Source of the DNA: an uncultured Roseburia sp.
GTDB lineage: Bacteria; Bacillota_A; Clostridia; Lachnospirales; Lachnospiraceae
Length of the DNA stretch: 60,765 nt
Direction: 5' to 3'
Assembly (NCBI GenBank): GCA_900557275.1
Contig: USRX01000009.1
Coordinates: forward strand, 1-60,765
Shown: positions 9,034 through 17,169 of the stretch, in pieces
Layout of the letters: every line of letters starts with the position of its first letter
Position numbering within the stretch: the stretch's first letter is position 1
Translations under genes and position numbers: made by a program
The notes under the pieces: model-generated
What the model was told of the DNA's origin: nothing
The model's input: only the letters and a program-made list of their open reading frames with translations
Databases searched by the model: none

Positions 9034-9072
9034 CCTCAATTATGCAGGCATATCAACTCTCCTGCTTTCATT
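9034..9072. repeat. dispersed hairpin repeat, copy B (short, diverged)
   Basis: Matches the core of the copies at 7951 and 38875: CAATTATGCAGGCAT, CAACTC and CCTGCTTTCATT. The stem GCAGG/CCTGC is fully paired although its bases differ from the other copies. It lies between the MoxR gene and the serine acetyltransferase gene. Confidence 0.5.
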
Positions 9073-9150
9073 TCCTGCCAACAGTTATATATACCTGCCA
9101 TTCTTATAGGCTACTATAAAATCGGATAATACCATTCCACCTGCATTTTG

Positions 9151-10476
9151 TCAAGATAACAACTCATTTAAGATCTGATCTCTGCGATCCTGTACCATCA
9201 TAAGGGCACTGTATTTCTGATATGTATCACTTCCATGTCTGCCAAGAAAACGACTGCTCATCTTATCTTCGGTCAGATCAGACATTACAAGCAGCATCTC
9301 CGTTCCATGTCCGAAAGCCTGAGCCAGAAATGTCAGTGTATGATCCAGATTTTCCTGCACCTGCTGTGTCCGTGCTTTCAATCCAACCACCCGTTCCTGA
9401 TAGGAGGCTTTCTCTCTGGCAAAAACTTCCGGATCTTCTGGCGCTTCTTTTTGTTTCCGCAGAAAATCTCTGACTGCAAGCAGTTCCTCTTCTTCTTTCA
9501 TAACCTGATGCAGCGCTTTTCTTACCGCATCAGAGAGCATACCCGTCAATGTGATCCTTTCATCAAAAGGAGCCTCTTTCGCCCTGTCCAGAATTGCCGG
9601 TTTTGCCGTTCCATTCAAAATACCGGAAATCTGATAATCCGAACGGTATTTCATATACAGGTCATAATAAATCCCAAAATTTTCCGCGATCTCTCTGCTT
9701 TGCAGATACTGTCCAAACAACTCTGGATCTGTCTCAATATCATTTAATTCGTACAGACGCAGCATAGAAGACAAATCCTCCCATCCTCTCGCCGTTACAA
9801 AATTGTTTCCATCTACGGTATGCTCCATACTGTAAAAATGTTCCGGATGCAGTTCCAGATAAGACCGTACCGCCGGATGCACTTGGCGTTCTGCCGCATA
9901 TGCAGTCCATGCCTTCAAATCCGGTTCCACATCGATCCGTTTCAGTCGGTCCCAGGTTACCGGATCAAACTCTCTTGCCGAACTGTTGTATTCCGGCGGG
10001 TTTCCTGCCGTTACAACAAGCCATCCTTCCGGGATCGCATGCATGCCAAATGTCTTATACTGCAAGAACTGGAGCATGACCGGAGCCAGCGTTTCTGATA
10101 CACAATTCATCTCATCCAGGAAGAGAATACCCTCTTTATGTCCATGATCTTCGATCTCCCGATATACCGATGCAACAATCTCACTCATGGTGTATTCCGT
10201 CATCTGGTATTTTTTTCCGCCAAATGTACGTTCTACAATAAACGGCAGACCAAGCGCACTCTGCCTTGTATGATGGGTAATCGAATAGGATACCAGTCCC
10301 ACACCCAACTCTTCTGCCACCTGATGCAGGATCGCCGTTTTACCGATTCCCGGAGGTCCCATCAGAAATACCGGTCTCTGTTTTTCCCGACTGAGATAAT
10401 AATCGCCCTTTTCATCTTTAGAAAAATAGGCCTTCATTGTTTTCTTGATCTGTTCTTTTGCTTCTCTTATATTCAT
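9151..10476 (-). CDS. MoxR-type AAA+ ATPase
   Basis: 441 residues from the ATG at 10476. Walker A is GPPGIGKT near residue 40, and Walker B is ILFLDEMN near 117. The sensor region VVTAGNPPEYNSS fits MoxR/RavA-like AAA+ proteins, which remodel client proteins or metal centres, often together with a VWA-domain partner. The ATG overlaps the stop of the leucine-rich-repeat gene as TAATG, with GGGAA 8 bases upstream; an upstream GTG at 10488 is less likely. The C-terminal 150 residues are helical and unassigned. The VWA partner is the first gene of the same operon, two genes upstream in transcription. Confidence 0.88.
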   Translation of the reverse strand: MNIREAKEQIKKTMKAYFSKDEKGDYYLSREKQRPVFLMGPPGIGKTAILHQVAEELGVGLVSYSITHHTRQSALGLPFIVERTFGGKKYQMTEYTMSEIVASVYREIEDHGHKEGILFLDEMNCVSETLAPVMLQFLQYKTFGMHAIPEGWLVVTAGNPPEYNSSAREFDPVTWDRLKRIDVEPDLKAWTAYAAERQVHPAVRSYLELHPEHFYSMEHTVDGNNFVTARGWEDLSSMLRLYELNDIETDPELFGQYLQSREIAENFGIYYDLYMKYRSDYQISGILNGTAKPAILDRAKEAPFDERITLTGMLSDAVRKALHQVMKEEEELLAVRDFLRKQKEAPEDPEVFAREKASYQERVVGLKARTQQVQENLDHTLTFLAQAFGHGTEMLLVMSDLTEDKMSSRFLGRHGSDTYQKYSALMMVQDRRDQILNELLS

Positions 10477-11399
10477 TAGATTTCCCACATGTCTTCCGGT
10501 TCGGAAAACAATTCCTGTCTGTATTGTAATAATTTTGCCGTAAATTCAAGATTTCCGGAAGCACGCGCTGCCTCACTCCATTTTTCCAGACAGACCGCAT
10601 CCACCATATCCATATGTACGATCGCATGCAATGCATCCTGACTTCCAGCATCCAGTATCCGGCGAAATACCCGGTCCCTGTACTCATGGATAAAACTCTC
10701 ATACATGACCATTTCCCAATACGAGTATTTTTCCCGTGTAGAAAGATACAGTAACGCAAAGATCATACACTCGTCTGGACCAAATCTTGTAAGATTGATC
10801 CCTTTTATATGTCCCCGTTTTAATCCTTTGCATCCATATAATGTATGCGGACCTATATCCACCGTCAGATCCGGCAGATACATCTCTTCCAATGAACAGC
10901 ACATGTAAAATGCAAAATCCTCTATTCCGGTTACAAAATCCGGTAATGTAAGGTTCGTTAATTCTGCATCCCCCATAAACATTCCGTGAGCAATGACATG
11001 TAAACCGGCAGGCATCTTTACTGTTCTGAGAGAAATGCATTTTGAAAAAGCCATCCTTCCAAGATATTGCACACTATCTGGGAGAAAAACCTCCACCAAC
11101 GCCGGACAATGTTCAAATGCAGCATCCGCCACTACTTCCAGGCGCTGTGGAAAATTGATGGATTGTAATTTCATACATTCTGAAAATGCACTTCTTCCAA
11201 TCTGTATCACACTTTCCGACAAATGAATAATCTGCACTGTACACCCGTAAAATGCGCCATCTGCGATTACGGTTATTCCATCCGGAACCGTAACTTCCTG
11301 CGCATTTCCTTTATATGATGTCAATACATTTCCTGTAATTTCAAATTCCTCCGGTGTGCTTTGCGTCAGCTGCCCGGAAATATTCTGCTGTTCTGTCAT
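10476..11399 (-). CDS. BspA-type leucine-rich-repeat protein, intracellular
   Basis: 307 residues. Residues about 15-210 hold seven to eight LRR_5 (BspA-like) repeats such as VIQIGRSAFSECMKLQSI and VQYLGRMAFSKCISLRTV. The last 90 residues are a helical tail (YLSTREKYSYWEMVMY onward). There is no signal peptide or wall anchor, unlike most BspA-type proteins, so it is probably cytoplasmic. It sits between a VWA gene and a MoxR ATPase gene, is separated from the former by 68 bases and is stop-start coupled to the latter. It may choose or recruit the client of the ATPase; that is inference from the order. GAGGAA precedes the ATG by about 9 bases. Confidence 0.85.
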   Translation of the reverse strand: MTEQQNISGQLTQSTPEEFEITGNVLTSYKGNAQEVTVPDGITVIADGAFYGCTVQIIHLSESVIQIGRSAFSECMKLQSINFPQRLEVVADAAFEHCPALVEVFLPDSVQYLGRMAFSKCISLRTVKMPAGLHVIAHGMFMGDAELTNLTLPDFVTGIEDFAFYMCCSLEEMYLPDLTVDIGPHTLYGCKGLKRGHIKGINLTRFGPDECMIFALLYLSTREKYSYWEMVMYESFIHEYRDRVFRRILDAGSQDALHAIVHMDMVDAVCLEKWSEAARASGNLEFTAKLLQYRQELFSEPEDMWEI

Positions 11400-11467
11400 C
11401 TGCTAATTTCCTCTTCTTTTTTCTGGTTTTTCCATTTTTACCAAAAAGCATCCGTAAAATTCCTGTT

Positions 11468-12835
11468 TTAATCCGATATCCCTGCTGCTTTTTGTTCCAG
11501 AACTTCTTCACCTAAGATCATCCGGATCGCCCACACCGGCACTTTGGGTTCCTTCATATATTCCTCTAAAAAGACAAATGCCGTCTCAAAGGGTGGCTTC
11601 TGTTCCGGATAGATGCCCTCTCCGTCCGTAAAATAAAGCATCCCCTTTAAATGTTTCAGCTCTCCGGACTCCTGCAACTGCTTCACATACTGAAAAGCCG
11701 GTCGAAAATCTGTCGTTCCCAGACCACGGATCACAAAATTTTCCATACAGTCCCTGACATCCTGGATACAGCAGATCTTCCGGTCTTCCCGAATCTCGCT
11801 GTCACACTGGATCAGCCGGATATGTGTCCGCGCAAAAAAATGTTCCTGTTGTAAAAGAATCTGAAATGTATGTTCCAGAAATTTCTGTACTAACTCACCT
11901 TTTACCGAAGCAGAAGTATCAATCACGATCACAAATTCCCGTATCTTTCCGCCCTCCCGGTATTCCAGTGGTTCGATCAAAGGTACATTTCCATACATTT
12001 TCAATCCATATGTATAAAAAATATAGTCAAAGGTATCCGGACTTACCTGCATCGTTTCATGCAGGGTAAAAAAACGTTTCAGAAAATGGCTGTAATCATA
12101 TCTTCTCCGATTAACGATCTGCAGATTCTGGAGCAGAGATTCCGTATTCATATCCGAATGCTTCTGAAAATCCTGTAATTCCACCAAAGCCTTCCGGCTA
12201 AGCTTCTCCCAGCCTTCTTTTGTCAGCTCGTTATCCAGATCTTCCCGCTCCCGCAGAGCATACTGCGATTCATCCGACTGCTCAGATTTTCCTGCCTGCA
12301 CCTTCCATGCCTCATGATCATCCATGCTGAACAGTTCCTGTAGTTTTTGCAGTTCCTGTTTGGAAAGCGGATTTTTCCGAAAATACTTCCAGAGTACTTC
12401 CGCCGTCAGACAAGGAACTTTTTCTCGGAGTTCTTCCAGCACAGCATTCTGAAAAGCATCTTTTGCCAAATGTAAAAATGACTGATTCAGACTCAGCAAA
12501 ATAGATTCCACTACGATGTCGCAGGATAAATCCCATAATTCATCCATATGAACGGTATCTTTATGTATCTGTCGCAGAAGACAGTGAAATATACTGTGCA
12601 GATAAAGGCGGTCTATATGATTTTTTTCTGTTTTATAATGCTCGATCACAAAATCCGGTGCATAACAGATACATTTTCCGTCACATGAAAATGTCCCCTC
12701 TTCCTGCGCCTCTGTCTTTACCGCCGAAAAGGCAGGACCCAGAAACCGGAAATGCATCAGCAAGCTGCTTTTGGTCAGAGTCAGAATTTCATCTGCAACA
12801 ACTGCTTTGGATCGTCTGCCTTCCTGTTTTATCAT
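11468..12835 (-). CDS. VWA-like domain protein (DUF2201-type), partner of MoxR
   Basis: 455 residues. The N-terminal half resembles the putative metallopeptidase domain of DUF2201 proteins, but the usual HExxH is not evident. The C-terminal part is a von Willebrand factor A-like fold with a MIDAS-type start FVIVIDTSASVKG and later GTTDFRPAF and YFTDGEG. VWA proteins pair with MoxR ATPases as substrate or adaptor subunits. It is the first gene of the triad; the ATG at 12835 has GAGAGG 8 bases before it. The promoter and an inverted repeat lie just upstream. The client is unknown. Confidence 0.85.
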   Translation of the reverse strand: MIKQEGRRSKAVVADEILTLTKSSLLMHFRFLGPAFSAVKTEAQEEGTFSCDGKCICYAPDFVIEHYKTEKNHIDRLYLHSIFHCLLRQIHKDTVHMDELWDLSCDIVVESILLSLNQSFLHLAKDAFQNAVLEELREKVPCLTAEVLWKYFRKNPLSKQELQKLQELFSMDDHEAWKVQAGKSEQSDESQYALREREDLDNELTKEGWEKLSRKALVELQDFQKHSDMNTESLLQNLQIVNRRRYDYSHFLKRFFTLHETMQVSPDTFDYIFYTYGLKMYGNVPLIEPLEYREGGKIREFVIVIDTSASVKGELVQKFLEHTFQILLQQEHFFARTHIRLIQCDSEIREDRKICCIQDVRDCMENFVIRGLGTTDFRPAFQYVKQLQESGELKHLKGMLYFTDGEGIYPEQKPPFETAFVFLEEYMKEPKVPVWAIRMILGEEVLEQKAAGISD

Positions 12836-12883
12836 TCATTTATCCTCTCATCAGATAATGACTGCTCACGTTATATGCACAAC

Positions 12884-12912
12884 AGTATACCAAATTTTTT
12901 ATACTGAAACAA
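12884..12912 (-). promoter_or_regulatory. promoter of the VWA-LRR-MoxR operon
   Basis: On the minus strand TTGTTT (12912-12907), 17 bases, then TATACT (12889-12884). The triad therefore does not depend on the sporulation genes upstream. Confidence 0.65.
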
Positions 12913-12931
12913 TCCAGATAGCTGTTTCAGT
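12903..12931. promoter_or_regulatory. inverted-repeat operator candidate overlapping the -35 box
   Basis: ACTGAAACA and TGTTTCAGT form a perfect 9-bp inverted repeat with an 11-base spacer, covering the -35 of the triad promoter. It is not followed by a T-run on either strand, so it is more likely a protein site than a terminator. Confidence 0.5.
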
Positions 12932-12986
12932 AATCCAGAGTATATCTGATCAGTATATGATAAATTCTGACTATTTTCTGCCATCT

Positions 12987-13508
12987 TTAGACTATCCCAA
13001 GGCATTTTAAAATCCAGTAGATCACTCCCAACACCCAGCTTGTAAAAATCCCATACAAAATTACCGGTCCGGCAATTCCGAATATCTGACAGCCGATACC
13101 AAACACCTGTCCTTCCCGTTTGTATTCTGTAGCAGAAGATGCCACACCATTGGCAAATCCTGTGATCGGCACCAACGCCCCGGCTCCGCCAAATTTGGCA
13201 AAGGAAGGATATATGTTCAATCCTGTAAGGATTACACTGGCAAGGATAAGAAGCAAACTGGTCCAGTAACCGGCCTCTTCTTTTGACAGTCCCAGCGCCT
13301 GTCCACTATTTAAAAATATCTGCCCAACCGTACAGATGGATCCTCCTACCAAAAATGCCTTAAACATATTCAAAGGCAGACAGTAGTTTGGAGTAACTTC
13401 CCGGATCAGCTTATCATATTTTTCCTGTTTTTTCTGCGGATCCTTCTCGCCCTCAATCTTCTTTTCTTCCTCTATCTGTCCACTCTTTTTAATCTGTCTT
13501 TTTTCCAT
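12987..13508 (-). CDS. spoVAC: stage V sporulation protein AC
   Basis: About 173 residues from the ATG at 13508, which has GTGGAG in front; an in-frame ATG at 13562 would add 18 residues. A lysine/glutamate-rich start is followed by the SpoVAC core: LNMFKAFLVGGSICTVGQ, then four to five membrane segments with GLNIYPSFAKFGGAGALVPI and SSATEYKREGQVFG. SpoVAC forms part of the spore inner-membrane channel that moves dipicolinic acid. It follows spoVAA and spoVAB. In most spore formers spoVAD and spoVAE come next; here the next gene is the VWA gene with its own promoter. Confidence 0.9.
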   Translation of the reverse strand: MEKRQIKKSGQIEEEKKIEGEKDPQKKQEKYDKLIREVTPNYCLPLNMFKAFLVGGSICTVGQIFLNSGQALGLSKEEAGYWTSLLLILASVILTGLNIYPSFAKFGGAGALVPITGFANGVASSATEYKREGQVFGIGCQIFGIAGPVILYGIFTSWVLGVIYWILKCLGIV

Positions 13509-13614
13509 TTTCTTCTCCACTTTTACTCCACATTTTTTCTTCCACAAATTTACTTCATACAAATAGTCTCTGTTTCATCTGTAGTTTTTCTCCATGCGAA
13601 TGTTGTCTGTTTTT

Positions 13615-14055
13615 CTACTTTCCCTGATTTTCACTTTGGAAACAATACCATAAAAAATACAGCGCTCCCACAAATTTTCCCAGTGCAAAGCAGAACATTC
13701 CTGCATTTAATCCTGCCTTCAATCCCATGCGCCGAAACAAAACCGGCCACACCTGCAAGACCTCTGCCAGTGCTGCCGAAAGACATCCTACAAAACATCC
13801 GGCCAGCACGCCGGATACCAGAAGCAGCCAGGATCCCACCGGAATCGGAAGATCCTCAAAAATGGCAACGACCGTTCCTGCCGCCCCGCCAATCACTAAA
13901 ATAGTCTCATACAGCCGCACATGGATCGCTGTACTACTCTTTCCCGCCATCCTTGGCACCACGCCAACACTGGTCAGCAGAGCAAAGGTTCCTGCTGCAG
14001 CAGCTGTCCCGGATATGAGGCCGATGAAAAACAGTACGATTTCTTTTTCCCACAT
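13615..14055 (-). CDS. spoVAB: stage V sporulation protein AB
   Basis: 146 residues with about four hydrophobic segments. The start MWEKEIVLFFIGLISG and the GKSSTAIHVRLYET and LPIPVGSWLL blocks match SpoVAB, a membrane protein of the spoVA operon needed for dipicolinic acid handling in the developing spore. It lies between spoVAA and spoVAC on the same strand, with GGATGG about 9 bases before the ATG. Length and order agree with the family. Confidence 0.9.
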   Translation of the reverse strand: MWEKEIVLFFIGLISGTAAAAGTFALLTSVGVVPRMAGKSSTAIHVRLYETILVIGGAAGTVVAIFEDLPIPVGSWLLLVSGVLAGCFVGCLSAALAEVLQVWPVLFRRMGLKAGLNAGMFCFALGKFVGALYFLWYCFQSENQGK

Positions 14056-14169
14056 TGTTCTACCATCCCTTCCGCCCAGAACAGCTTTTCCTTATTCTCT
14101 CACTGCCTGTTTCTGGTATAAATAAGTTTGTAAGCAGGAAAAATCGATTACAGACTTTTTTTCATAAAT

Positions 14170-14799
14170 CTACTCCACATCCACCGATTTTCCTTCCCGG
14201 CTGCTGGATTCGATATAGGTGGTATCCACATCCTGCTCATATTTCCGCATGGCAACCTGCACCGGTGTAGGATCGTCTGTCAGCTTTTTCTTTCCAAGAT
14301 GATTGTAAAAAATGAGAATGCCCACCGGAAGACCGATACAAAAGCCAATCTCGAGACTGTTAATTCCTACCGCATTTTTTCCCGTAACCTGCTGATAAAA
14401 CTGATCAAACACGTCCGTCACAGACACATCCGTAATAAACGTCATGATCATAAATGCCGCTCCGAAAAACAATACGCCACAGATAAGACAAGTTTTTAAA
14501 AACTGCCATCCCTTTGGTTCTTCTTTCGAAACAAAATGCACGATAAAATCTGGTGCACCCAGATTATTTACCGTAATACCCGGATACTTTTCCTGTATCA
14601 TCTGTATCAACAGCAGAACAGAAAAAGTCTGTACCTGTTTTTTCCTCTTTCCCCGAAAACGATACAATACCATCTGCCTGACCTGACGCAGAATATCCTT
14701 CCTGGCGCAGACAAATTTCCCTACATCGCAAAAACAGACCGTTGACTTTTTCACAAGAACATTCTGCTCAATCTTCACATATAATGTCTCATTCGTCAT
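14170..14799 (-). CDS. spoVAA: stage V sporulation protein AA
   Basis: 209 residues. The N-terminal soluble domain starts TLYVKIEQNVLVKKSTV and contains ITVNNLGAPDFIVHF; two membrane segments follow (FLKTCLICGVLFFGAAFMIM and IGFCIGLPVGILIFY). This matches SpoVAA. Its start overlaps the preceding gene by 11 bases, so translation is probably coupled. The C-terminus (YIESSSREGKSVDVE) is hydrophilic. The forespore compartment is inferred from the sigma-G-type promoter two genes upstream. Confidence 0.9.
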   Translation of the reverse strand: MTNETLYVKIEQNVLVKKSTVCFCDVGKFVCARKDILRQVRQMVLYRFRGKRKKQVQTFSVLLLIQMIQEKYPGITVNNLGAPDFIVHFVSKEEPKGWQFLKTCLICGVLFFGAAFMIMTFITDVSVTDVFDQFYQQVTGKNAVGINSLEIGFCIGLPVGILIFYNHLGKKKLTDDPTPVQVAMRKYEQDVDTTYIESSSREGKSVDVE

Positions 14800-15304
14800 T
14801 CATATTCCACACTTTCCCATTGAATGCAGACGCAGTTTCTGTCTGTTTTAAATCTTTTTCAGAATCCGATGTACCATCTGTTTGTTTCGTATTTCCTGTT
14901 ACCGCTTCAGTAATATTTTTCATATCCTGTTTTACAGTAGATGCCACATCTTTCGCATTTTCCGTTACAACAGATGCCATATTTTTCATGTCATCCTTTA
15001 CCAGGTCAGCCTTATCTTCTATATCTTCTTTCGCAGTTCTTGCCACATCCTCCATATCTTCTTTTATCTCAACAGCAGTCTCCTTGATCGTTCTTCCCGA
15101 GCTTGAAAATGCCTGCGCCATATCTTCTTTCACACTGCGTCCTGCCTCTTTTAATTTTTCTCCCGTCTGCTGCATCTGCTTTACTAGCGTGCCTTTTTCC
15201 ATTGTTTCATCCTCCTTTATACAGAAGCAGTAATATAAAATGCCTCCTACAGTAGCGGCAACCGCTACCATCAGGAGGCAGATACGATATTTTTTATGAC
15301 CCAT
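14789..15304 (-). CDS. membrane-anchored helical repeat protein in the forespore spoVA operon, unknown function
   Basis: 171 residues from the ATG at 15304, chosen because AAAGGATG stands about 11 bases upstream. One N-terminal membrane segment (ICLLMVAVAATVGGILYY) is followed by amphipathic 11-residue-type repeats: VKEDMAQAF, IKEDMEDVART, AKEDIEDKADL, VKDDMKNMASV, VKQDMKNITEA. Such repeats resemble YtxH-like or LEA/apolipoprotein-type helices. The gene lies between sigF and spoVAA, overlaps spoVAA, and follows a sigma-G-type promoter. This points to synthesis in the forespore and location at its membrane. I know no named family member in this position. Confidence 0.78.
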   Translation of the reverse strand: MGHKKYRICLLMVAVAATVGGILYYCFCIKEDETMEKGTLVKQMQQTGEKLKEAGRSVKEDMAQAFSSSGRTIKETAVEIKEDMEDVARTAKEDIEDKADLVKDDMKNMASVVTENAKDVASTVKQDMKNITEAVTGNTKQTDGTSDSEKDLKQTETASAFNGKVWNMNDE

Positions 15305-15345
15305 ATCTGCACACATCCTTTTATTGATTTTTCATATTGTGCACA

Positions 15346-15374
15346 TAGTATGCGTCATTATTATTTAATTATTC
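15346..15374 (-). promoter_or_regulatory. sigma-G-type forespore promoter
   Basis: On the minus strand GAATA (15374-15370), 17 bases, then CATACTA (15352-15346). This fits the sigma-G consensus (GNATR ... CATNNTA) closely. It lies between sigF and the repeat-protein/spoVAA-AB-AC genes. Confidence 0.65.
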
Positions 15375-15386
15375 ATATTTATTTCA

Positions 15387-16118
15387 TTATTTTATTTTCT
15401 GCTGCCCTGCTTCTTCCCGCATACGCTGCAACAGTTTTTTCTCCAAACGGGAAACCTGCACCTGTGTCATATGCAGTTCTTTTGCCACTGCCGTCTGTGT
15501 ACAATCCAGATAATATCTCATATAAATAAGCTCCCGTTCCGTACGGCTTAGTTTTGATATCAGCTGTTCCAAAAAGATACGGTCATCCACCGTATCCCTT
15601 TCATTCATTCCATCTGTAATCTGATCCTCCAGATACAATTCTTTTCCCTCTGCATTTCCAATCGGCTGATTTAATGATTCCACCTGTGCATTTGCCTCCA
15701 TTGCCATTACAATTTCCTCTGGGAGCAATCCGATCGCTTCAGACAGCTCCTTCAGAGTTACCTCCCTTCCCAGTTGTTTCTGCATCTGCTGCGTTGCCTG
15801 TACAATCTTCCAGTGATTTTCCTTTAACGTCCGACTGACTTTTATCATACCTTCATCCCTGAAATATCTTCGGATCTCACCCATGATCAATGGGACTGCA
15901 TATGTAGAAAATCGAACATCGTAGCTTGTATCAAACCGGTCAATGGCTTTCATCAGTCCAATGACCCCAATCTGAAACAGATCTTCTGCTTCACATCCAC
16001 GCCCCGGAAAACGGTGTACTATACTCCATACCAGTCCGGTATTTTCTCTTACCAATGTATCCCTAGCATCCTTATCTCCCTGCTGTGACAATATGATCAG
16101 TTCCATCGTCCGGGACAT
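15387..16118 (-). CDS. sigF: RNA polymerase sigma-F factor
   Basis: 243 residues from the ATG at 16118 (an in-frame TTG at 16136 is possible). Region 2 has LVWSIVHRF, AEDLFQIGVIGLMKAIDRFD and FSTYAVPLIMGEIRRYFRD. Region 3 follows, and region 4 carries the helix-turn-helix QTAVAKELHMTQVQVSRLEKKLL. It is the first forespore-specific sigma factor. It is the third gene of spoIIAA-spoIIAB-sigF, and its start lies just beyond the spoIIAB stop. The two upstream proteins control its release. Confidence 0.95.
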   Translation of the reverse strand: MSRTMELIILSQQGDKDARDTLVRENTGLVWSIVHRFPGRGCEAEDLFQIGVIGLMKAIDRFDTSYDVRFSTYAVPLIMGEIRRYFRDEGMIKVSRTLKENHWKIVQATQQMQKQLGREVTLKELSEAIGLLPEEIVMAMEANAQVESLNQPIGNAEGKELYLEDQITDGMNERDTVDDRIFLEQLISKLSRTERELIYMRYYLDCTQTAVAKELHMTQVQVSRLEKKLLQRMREEAGQQKIK

Positions 16119-16125
16119 TCTGCAT

Positions 16126-16551
16126 TCACCCGCCAATCTTACGATACATCACAACTCTTGTTCCTTTTCCCGGGCTGGAATATACTTCTATATCATCCAT
16201 AAAAGCTTCCATGAACGCAAATCCCATTCCCGAACGTTCCAGTTCCGGCTTCGTTGTAAACAATGGCTCCATAGCCTGCCGGATATCCGGAATTCCCACA
16301 CCTTCATCTGTGATCGTAACAGTAAGATTTCGGTCTTCTAATACACATTCTAAAAAAATCTTTCCCATTTTCCCGCCATACCCATGAATGATACAATTTG
16401 TTACAGCTTCTGAAACAGCCGTCTTAATATCCGACAGTTCATCCATCGTCGGATCCAGCGGACTGATAAAAGCAGCCACTGCAACCCTTGCAAACCCTTC
16501 ATTTTCTGACTTCGCATCAAATACGATCTGCATTTCATTCTGTTGTCCCAT
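16126..16551 (-). CDS. spoIIAB: anti-sigma-F factor, serine kinase
   Basis: 141 residues, GHKL-type ATPase/kinase. Visible ATP-binding motifs are [16 protein letters not shown] (N box), [11 protein letters not shown] (G1) and [15 protein letters not shown] (G2). It binds and inhibits sigma-F and phosphorylates SpoIIAA. It starts one base after the spoIIAA stop codon, preceded by GAGGGGG. Length and order are as in other spore formers. Confidence 0.95.
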   Translation of the reverse strand: MGQQNEMQIVFDAKSENEGFARVAVAAFISPLDPTMDELSDIKTAVSEAVTNCIIHGYGGKMGKIFLECVLEDRNLTVTITDEGVGIPDIRQAMEPLFTTKPELERSGMGFAFMEAFMDDIEVYSSPGKGTRVVMYRKIGG

Positions 16552-16552
16552 A

Positions 16553-16876
16553 TTAGTCTACCCCCTCTTCTTCCACCCGGATCAACTGATGCAACCCTGA
16601 CATGGAAAATATTTTCTGTACCCGTTTGCTTTTCAAATTCACTGCAACAACCTCTCCCCCGGTAAATTTTAATTTACGGCATCTTCCCAACAGCACTCCA
16701 ATTCCAGAACTGTCCATAAAATCGGTTGCTGAAAAATCAAAGATCACACACCGGATACTGTACATATCGATCATCAGATCCACATCCTCCTGTATTTTTT
16801 TTGCAACATGATGATCCAGTTCCTTTGGTACATACACCGTAAGATCTGTTTCTTTTACTTCATAATGACATTCCAT
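16553..16876 (-). CDS. spoIIAA: anti-sigma-F factor antagonist
   Basis: 107 residues from the ATG at 16876, which has AAGGTG 7 bases upstream; longer in-frame starts lack a ribosome site. STAS domain with the phosphorylatable serine in [19 protein letters not shown]. When unphosphorylated it pulls SpoIIAB off sigma-F. First gene of the spoIIA operon. I looked for a sigma-H promoter upstream and found only a poorly spaced candidate. Confidence 0.93.
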   Translation of the reverse strand: MECHYEVKETDLTVYVPKELDHHVAKKIQEDVDLMIDMYSIRCVIFDFSATDFMDSSGIGVLLGRCRKLKFTGGEVVAVNLKSKRVQKIFSMSGLHQLIRVEEEGVD

Positions 16877-17000
16877 CTCTTCACACCTTCTATTTTTATT
16901 TTGCATAAAAACTCTGTATTCATCCTCTTTATGCAATTTTCTGATCCTACCATTTTTGCTATCTCTTCATCTGTATAACATGTCGAAATCACGATATACA

Positions 17001-17035
17001 AAAAGACGTCATGTATCTTTTTCATGACGTCTTTT
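17001..17035. terminator. terminator between the TPR gene and spoIIAA
   Basis: AAAAGACGTCATG and CATGACGTCTTTT form a perfect 13-bp stem with a 9-base loop. The T-runs inside the stem let it work on both strands; it follows the minus-strand gene ending at 17170. Confidence 0.8.
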
Positions 17036-17169
17036 GTAATCTGTGTTTATAAAATTTTATCCCGCTATAACAATTTTTTATGAATCAGACTTTATTTCCT
17101 GTCTGTTTTTATAATGATATCATCTGAAATATTCAGCATAATAAGTCTGATAAACAATCTATTGTTATA

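Noticed and set aside
16877..16990. Sigma-H promoter for spoIIAA
   Set aside because: AGGA and GAAT elements exist, but they are about 5 bases too far apart.
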